Shown piece by piece: positions 57,000-64,000 of a stretch of DNA of 64,000 nucleotides. The first letter of the stretch is position 1. The number at the start of each line of letters is the position of its first letter. The position numbers and the translations under genes were made by a program. The notes beneath the pieces are model-generated. The model saw only the letters and a program-made list of their open reading frames with translations, was not told where the DNA came from and searched no databases. Source of the stretch: Pristionchus mayeri (taxonomy: Eukaryota > Nematoda > Chromadorea > Rhabditida > Neodiplogasteridae); contig BTRK01000005.1 of the NCBI GenBank assembly GCA_036245805.1, positions 26,014,469 to 26,078,468 on the forward strand. Direction: 5' to 3'.

Positions 57000-59900
57000 T
57001 AGAATGTTCCCGAAAGTTCGAAAATGTTCCAAAGCTTCTAGAATGTTCCAGAAAGTTCGAAAATGTTCCAAAGCTTCTAGAATGTTCCCGAAAGTTCGAA
57101 AATGTTCCAAAGCTTCTAGAATGTTCCAGAAATTTCGAAAATGTTCCAAAGCTTCTAGAATGTTCCAGAAAGTTCGAAAATGTTCCAAAGCTTCTAGAAT
57201 GTTCCAGAAAGTTCGAAAATGTTCGAAAACTTCTAGAATGTTCCCGAAAGTTCGAAAAAGTTCCAAAGCTTCTCGAATGTTCCAGAAAGTTCGAAAATGT
57301 TCCAAAGCTTCTAGAATGTTCCAGAAAGTTCGAAAATGTTCCAAAGCTTCTAGAATGTTCCAGAAAGTTCGAAAATGTTCCAAAGCTTCTAGAATGTTCC
57401 AGAAAGTTCGAAAATGTTCCAAAGCTTCTAGAATGTTCCAGAAAGTTCGAAAATGTTCCAAAGCTTCTAGAATGTTCCAGAAAGTTCGAAAATGTTCGAA
57501 AACTTCTAGAATGTTCCAGAAAGTTCGAAAATGTTCCAAAGCTTCTAGAATGTTCCAGAAAGTTCGAAAATGTTCCAAAGCTTCTAGAATGTTCCAGAAA
57601 GTTCGAAAATGTTCCAAAGCTTCTAGAATGTTCCCGAAAGTTCGAAAAAGTTCCAAAGCTTCTAGAATGTTCCAGAAAGTTCGAAAATGTTCGAAAACTT
57701 CTAGAATGTTCCAGAAAGTTCGAAAACGTTCGAAAACTTCTAGAATGTTCCAGAAAGTTCGAAAATGTTCCAAAGCTTCTAGAATGTTCCAGAAAGTTCG
57801 AAAAAGTTCCAAAGCTTCTAGAATGTTCCAGAAAGTTCGAAAATGTTCCAAAGCTTCTAGAATGTTCCAGAAAGTTCGAAAATGTTCCAAAGCTTCTAGA
57901 ATGTTCCAGAAAGTTCGAAAATGTTCCAAAGCTTCTAGAATGTTCCAGAAAGTTCGAAAATGTTCCAAAGCTTCTAGAATGTTCCAGAAAGTTCGAAAAT
58001 GTTCCAAAGCTTCTAGAATGTTCCAGAAAGTTCGAAAATGTTCGAAAACTTCTAGAATGTTCCCGAAAGTTCGAAAAAGTTCCAAAGCTTCTAGAATGTT
58101 CCAGAAAGTTCGAAAATGTTCCAAAGCTTCTAGAATGTTCCAGAAAGTTCGAAAATGTTCGAAAACTTCTAGAATGTTCCAGAAAGTTCGAAAATGTTCG
58201 AAAACTTCTAGAATGTTCCAGAAAGTTCGAAAATGTTCCAAAGCTTCTAGAATGTTCCAGAAAGTTCGAAAATGTTCCAAAGCTTCTAGAATGTTCCAGA
58301 AAGTTCGAAAATGTTCCAAAGCTTCTAGAATGTTCCCGAAAGTTCGAAAAAGTTCCAAAGCTTCTAGAATGTTCCAGAAAGTTCGAAAATGTTCGAAAAC
58401 TTCTAGAATGTTCCAGAAAGTTCGAAAATGTTCGAAAACTTCTAGAATGTTCCAGAAAGTTCGAAAATGTTCCAAAGCTTCTAGAATGTTCCAGAAAGTT
58501 CGAAAAAGTTCCAAAGCTTCTAGAATGTTCCAGAAAGTTCGAAAATGTTCCAAAGCTTCTAGAATGTTCCAGAAAGTTCGAAAATGTTCCAAAGCTTCTA
58601 GAATGTTCCAGAAAGTTCGAAAATGTTCCAAAGCTTCTAGAATGTTCCAGAAAGTTCGAAAATGTTCCAAAGCTTCTAGAATGTTCCAGAAAGTTCGAAA
58701 ATGTTCCAAAGCTTCTAGAATGTTCCAGAAAGTTCGAAAATGTTCGAAAACTTCTAGAATGTTCCCGAAAGTTCGAAAAAGTTCCAAAGCTTCTAGAATG
58801 TTCCAGAAAGTTCGAAAATGTTCCAAAGCTTCTAGAATGTTCCAGAAAGTTCGAAAATGTTCGAAAACTTCTAGAATGTTCCAGAAAGTTCGAAAATGTT
58901 CCAAAGCTTCTAGAATGTTCCAGAAAGTGCGAAAATGTTCCAAAGCTTCTAGAATGTTCCAGAAAGTTCGAAAATGTTCCAAAGCTTCTAGAATGTTCCA
59001 GAAAGTTCGAAAATGTTCCAAAGCTTCTAGAATGTTCCAGAAAGTTCGAAAATGTTCCAAAGCTTCTAGAATGTTCCAGAAAGTTCGAAAATGTTCGAAA
59101 ACTTCTAGAATGTTCCAGAAAGTTCGAAAATGTTCCAAAGCTTCTAGAATGTTCCAGAAAGTGCGAAAATGTTCCAAAGCTTCTAGAATGTTCCAGAAAG
59201 TTCGAAAATGTTCCAAAGCTTCTATAATGTTCCAGAAAGTTCGAAAATGTTCCAAAGCTTCTAGAATGTTCCAGAAAGTTCGAAAATGTTCCAAAGCTTC
59301 TAGAATGTTCCCGAAAGTTCGAAAATGTTCCAAAGCTTCTAGAATGTTCCAGAAAGTTCGAAAATGTTCCAAAGCTTCTAAAATGTTCCAGAAAGTTCGA
59401 AAATGTTCCAAAGCTTCTAGAATGTTCCAGAAAGTTCGAAAATGTTCCAAAGCTTCTAGAATGTTCCCGAAAGTTCGAAAATGTTCCAAAGCTTCTAGAA
59501 TGTTCCAGAAAGTTCGAAAATGTTCCAAAGCTTCTAGAATGTTCCCGAAAGTTCGGAAATGTTCCAAAGCTTCTAGAATGTTCCAGAAAGTTCGAAAATG
59601 TTCCAAAGCTTCTAGAATGTTCCCGAAAGTTCGAAAATGTTCCAAAGCTTCTAGAATGTTCCCGAAAGTTCGAAAAAGTTCCAAAGCTTCTCGAATGTTC
59701 CAGAAAGTTCGAAAATGTTCCAAAGCTTCTAGAATGTTCCAGAAAGTTCGAAAATGTTCCAAAGCTTCTAGAATGTTCCAGAAAGTTCGAAAATGTTCCA
59801 AAGCTTCTAGAATGTTCCAGAAAGTTCGAAAATGTTCCAAAGCTTCTAGAATGTTCCAGAAAGTTCGAAAATGTTCCAAAGCTTCTAGAATGTTCCAGAA

Positions 59901-62900
59901 AGTTCGAAAATGTTCGAAAACTTCTAGAATGTTCCAGAAAGTTCGAAAATGTTCCAAAGCTTCTAGAATGTTCCAGAAAGTTCGAAAATGTTCGAAAACT
60001 TCTAGAATGTTCCAGAAAGTTCGAAAATGTTCCAAAGCTTCTAGAATGTTCCAGAAAGTGCGAAAATGTTCCAAAGCTTCTAGAATGTTCCCGAAAGTTC
60101 GAAAAAGTTCCAAAGCTTCTAGAATGTTCCAGAAAGTTCGAAAATGTTCCAAAGCTTCTAGAATGTTCCAGAAAGTTCGAAAATGTTCGAAAACTTCTAG
60201 AATGTTCCAGAAAGTTCGAAAATGTTCCAAAGCTTCTAGAATGTTCCAGAAAGTTCGAAAATGTTCCAAAGCTTCTAGAATGTTCCGGAAAGTTCGAAAA
60301 TGTTCCAAAGCTTCTAGAATGTTCCAGAAAGTTCGAAAATGTTCCAAAGCTTCTAGAATGTTCCAGAAAGTTCGAAAATGTTCCAAAGCTTCTAGAATGT
60401 TCCCGAAAGTTCGAAAATGTTCCAAAGCTTCTAGAATGTTCCAGAAAGTTCGAAAAAGTTCCAAAGCTTCTAGAATGTTCCCGAAAGTTCGAAAAAGTTC
60501 CAAAGCTTCTAGAATGTTCCAGAAAGTTCGAAAATGTTCGAAAACTTCTAGAATGTTCCAGAAAGTTCGAAAATGTTCCAAAGCTTCTAGAATGTTCCAG
60601 AAAGTTCGAAAATGTTCCAAAGCTTCTAGAATGTTCCAGAAAGTTCGAAAATGTTCCAAAGCTTCTAGAATGTTCCAGAAAGTTCGAAAATGTTCGAAAA
60701 CTTCTAGAATGTTCCCGAAAGTTCGAAAAAGTTCCAAAGCTTCTAGAATGTTCCAGAAAGTTCGAAAATGTTCCAAAGCTTCTAGAATGTTCCAGAAAGT
60801 TCGAAAATGTTCCAAAGCTTCTAGAATGTTCCAGAAAGTTCGAAAATGTTCCAAAGCTTCTAGAATGTTCCAGAAAGTTCGAAAATGTTCCAAAGCTTCT
60901 AGAATGTTCCAGAAAGTTCGAAAATGTTCGAAAACTTCTAGAATGTTCCCGAAAGTTCGAAAAAGTTCCAAAGCTTCTAGAATGTTCCAGAAAGTTCGAA
61001 AATGTTCCAAAGCTTCTAGAATGTTCCAGAAAGTTCGAAAATGTTCGAAAACTTCTAGAATGTTCCAGAAAGTTCGAAAATGTTCCAAAGCTTCTAGAAT
61101 GTTCCAGAAAGTTCGAAAATGTTCCAAAGCTTCTAGAATGTTCCAGAAAGTTCGAAAATGTTCCAAAGCTTCTAGAATGTTCCAGAAAGTTCGAAAATGT
61201 TCCAAAGCTTCTAGAATGTTCCAGAAAGTTCGAAAATGTTCCAAAGCTTCTAGAATGTTCCCGAAAGTTCGAAAATGTTCCAAAGCTTCTAGAATGTTCC
61301 AGAAAGTTCGAAAAAGTTCCAAAGCTTCTAGAATGTTCCCGAAAGTTCGAAAAAGTTCCAAAGCTTCTAGAATGTTCCAGAAAGTGCGAAAATGTTCCAA
61401 AGCTTCTAGAATGTTCCCGAAAGTTCGAAAAAGTTCCAAAGCTTCTAGAATGTTCCAGAAAGTTCGAAAATGTTCCAAAGCTTCTAGAATGTTCCAGAAA
61501 GTTCGAAAATGTTCGAAAACTTCTAGAATGTTCCAGAAAGTTCGAAAATGTTCCAAAGCTTCTAGAATGTTCCAGAAAGTTCGAAAATGTTCCAAAGCTT
61601 CTAGAATGTTCCGGAAAGTTCGAAAATGTTCCAAAGCTTCTAGAATGTTCCAGAAAGTTCGAAAATGTTCCAAAGCTTCTAGAATGTTCCAGAAAGTTCG
61701 AAAATGTTCCAAAGCTTCTAGAATGTTCCAGAAAGTTCGAAAATGTTCGAAAACTTCTAGAATGTTCCAGAAAGTTCGAAAATGTTCCAAAGCTTCTAGA
61801 ATGTTCCAGAAAGTTCGAAAATGTTCGAAAACTTCTAGAATGTTCCAGAAAGTTCGAAAATGTTCCAAAGCTTCTAGAATGTTCCAGAAAGTGCGAAAAT
61901 GTTCCAAAGCTTCTAGAATGTTCCCGAAAGTTCGAAAAAGTTCCAAAGCTTCTAGAATGTTCCAGAAAGTTCGAAAATGTTCCAAAGCTTCTAGAATGTT
62001 CCAGAAAGTTCGAAAATGTTCGAAAACTTCTAGAATGTTCCAGAAAGTTCGAAAATGTTCCAAAGCTTCTAGAATGTTCCAGAAAGTTCGAAAATGTTCC
62101 AAAGCTTCTAGAATGTTCCGGAAAGTTCGAAAATGTTCCAAAGCTTCTAGAATGTTCCAGAAAGTTCGAAAATGTTCCAAAGCTTCTAGAATGTTCCAGA
62201 AAGTTCGAAAATGTTCGAAAACTTCTAGAATGTTCCAGAAAGTTCGAAAATGTTCCAAAGCTTCTAGAATGTTCCAGAAAGTTCGAAAATGTTCCAAAGC
62301 TTCTAGAATGTTCCAGAAAGTTCGAAAATGTTCCAAAGCTTCTAGAATGTTCCAGAAAGTTCGAAAATGTTCCAAAGCTTCTAGAATGTTCCAGAAAGTT
62401 CGAAAATGTTCCAAAGCTTCTAGAATGTTCCCGAAAGTTCGAAAATGTTCCAAAGCTTCTAGAATGTTCCAGAAAGTTCGAAAAAGTTCCAAAGCTTCTA
62501 GAATGTTCCCGAAAGTTCGAAAAAGTTCCAAAGCTTCTAGAATGTTCCAGAAAGTGCGAAAATGTTCCAAAGCTTCTAGAATGTTCCCGAAAGTTCGAAA
62601 AAGTTCCAAAGCTTCTAGAATGTTCCAGAAAGTTCGAAAATGTTCCAAAGCTTCTAGAATGTTCCAGAAAGTTCGAAAATGTTCGAAAACTTCTAGAATG
62701 TTCCAGAAAGTTCGAAAATGTTCCAAAGCTTCTAGAATGTTCCAGAAAGTTCGAAAATGTTCCAAAGCTTCTAGAATGTTCCGGAAAGTTCGAAAATGTT
62801 CCAAAGCTTCTAGAATGTTCCAGAAAGTTCGAAAATGTTCCAAAGCTTCTAGAATGTTCCAGAAAGTTCGAAAATGTTCCAAAGCTTCTAGAATGTTCCA

Positions 62901-64000
62901 GAAAGTTCGAAAATGTTCGAAAACTTCTAGAATGTTCCAGAAAGTTCGAAAATGTTCCAAAGCTTCTAGAATGTTCCAGAAAGTTCGAAAATGTTCGAAA
63001 ACTTCTAGAATGTTCCAGAAAGTTCGAAAATGTTCCAAAGCTTCTAGAATGTTCCAGAAAGTGCGAAAATGTTCCAAAGCTTCTAGAATGTTCCCGAAAG
63101 TTCGAAAAAGTTCCAAAGCTTCTAGAATGTTCCAGAAAGTTCGAAAATGTTCCAAAGCTTCTAGAATGTTCCAGAAAGTTCGAAAATGTTCGAAAACTTC
63201 TAGAATGTTCCAGAAAGTTCGAAAATGTTCCAAAGCTTCTAGAATGTTCCAGAAAGTTCGAAAATGTTCCAAAGCTTCTAGAATGTTCCGGAAAGTTCGA
63301 AAATGTTCCAAAGCTTCTAGAATGTTCCAGAAAGTTCGAAAATGTTCCAAAGCTTCTAGAATGTTCCAGAAAGTTCGAAAATGTTCGAAAACTTCTAGAA
63401 TGTTCCAGAAAGTTCGAAAATGTTCCAAAGCTTCTAGAATGTTCCAGAAAGTTCGAAAATGTTCCAAAGCTTCTAGAATGTTCCGGAAAGTTCGAAAATG
63501 TTCCAAAGCTTCTAGAATGTTCCAGAAAGTTCGAAAATGTTCCAAAGCTTCTAGAATGTTCCAGAAAGTTCGAAAATGTTCGAAAACTTCTAGAATGTTC
63601 CAGAAAGTTCGAAAATGTTCCAAAGCTTCTAGAATGTTCCAGAAAGTTCGAAAATGTTCCAAAGCTTCTAGAATGTTCCAGAAAGTTCGAAAATGTTCCA
63701 AAGCTTCTAGAATGTTCCAGAAAGTTCGAAAATGTTCCAAAGCTTCTAGAATGTTCCAGAAAGTTCGAAAATGTTCCAAAGCTTCTAGAATGTTCCCGAA
63801 AGTTCGAAAATGTTCCAAAGCTTCTAGAATGTTCCAGAAAGTTCGAAAAAGTTCCAAAGCTTCTAGAATGTTCCCGAAAGTTCGAAAAAGTTCCAAAGCT
63901 TCTAGAATGTTCCAGAAAGTGCGAAAATGTTCCAAAGCTTCTAGAATGTTCCCGAAAGTTCGAAAAAGTTCCAAAGCTTCTAGAATGTTCCAGAAAGTTC
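57000..64000 (+). repeat. Distal satellite subdomain with a 1,170-bp higher-order repeat
   Basis: Unit composition shifts here. The CTCGAA variant, common elsewhere, nearly disappears, while TTCGAAAAC units, a TTCCGGAA variant and an AAAGTGCGAAAAT variant (not seen before about 29757) accumulate. Rare variants recur 1,170 bp (30 units) apart: GTGCG at 61384 and 62554, and at 61891 and 63061; CCGG at 61611 and 62781. This marks a recent tandem duplication of a 30-unit block. Confidence 0.8.

Larger units (their letters stand above)
21075..64000 (+). repeat. 39-bp satellite built of heat-shock elements, about 1,100 copies
   Basis: The unit consists of GTTCCAAAGCTTCTAGAAT followed by GTTCCAGAAAGTTCGAAAAT (39 bp, 36% GC). 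All copies I read have the same orientation, and the array continues past the window end. Read in 5-bp steps, each unit gives TTC ta GAA tg TTC ca GAA ag TTC, five perfect alternating HSF pentamers, then a degenerate AAA, another perfect TTC, and a 4-bp step that breaks phase before the next unit. Recurrent variants change spacer or degenerate positions: CTAGAA/CTCGAA, TTCCAGAA/TTCCCGAA/TTCCGGAA, GAAAGTTC/GAAATTTC, AAATGTTC/AAAAGTTC/AAACGTTC, TTCCAAAGC/TTCGAAAAC. Very long open frames on both strands arise because 39 is 13 codons and the unit has no stop; no protein is implied. Confidence 0.97.

Noticed and set aside
20813..63974. Open frames of up to about 4,200 codons on both strands across the satellite
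   Set aside because: The unit is 39 bp (13 codons) with no stop in several frames, so every in-phase stretch stays open on both strands. Frames end only where small indels shift the register. The translations are pure 13-residue repeats with no domain, so they are not genes.
21075..64000. CRISPR array
   Set aside because: The repeats are directly adjacent with no unique spacers, vary internally, and lie in a eukaryotic context.

Overview
The window is eukaryotic and most likely nematode. This rests on very short introns (about 30-50 nt, GT..AG, several with TTTCAG-type acceptors), a probable spliced-leader acceptor 9 nt before a start codon, many inverted-repeat DNA elements and RTE-type LINE remains. 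The genus is not determined.

Layout. 1-4965 has no convincing gene. It holds scattered repeat fragments and a clean three-level nest of DNA elements (2225-4179). 4966-9835 holds a divergent gene pair. On the minus strand is a roughly 24-exon gene of about 895 codons, built largely from 13 tandem copies of a 34-37 residue exon with the core GDMRSRA. On the plus strand is a small gene of about 187 codons. I recognise neither family. 10113-13236 is a transposon graveyard: a TTAA-flanked MITE, a foldback MITE, a plus-strand reverse-transcriptase relic with a small inverted-repeat element inside it, and a 5'-truncated, frameshifted minus-strand LINE. 14652-17815 is an intact fatty acid 2-hydroxylase gene (FA2H family; fath-1 in C. 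elegans), 8 exons and 319 codons, with a 1.39 kb imperfect palindrome in intron 4. 17816-20281 holds two more inverted-repeat elements and nothing else I can name.

From 20282 the window is tandem DNA: a short 120-bp array (about 6.6 copies), then a 39-bp satellite from about 21075 to the window end (about 1,100 copies, one orientation, continuing beyond 64000). Each unit reads as a heat-shock element: five contiguous, alternately oriented TTC/GAA pentamers at exact 5-bp spacing, plus a sixth perfect TTC pentamer. Nearly every recurrent variant of the unit changes only the spacer bases. The array is therefore at least 43 kb of potential HSF-1 binding sites about 3 kb downstream of the hydroxylase gene, and is the main discovery candidate here. 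The long open frames across it are an artefact of a stop-free 39-bp (13-codon) unit, not genes.

The only functional links visible between parts are positional: the two unknown genes share a short divergent spacer, and the hydroxylase lies beside the heat-shock-element satellite.
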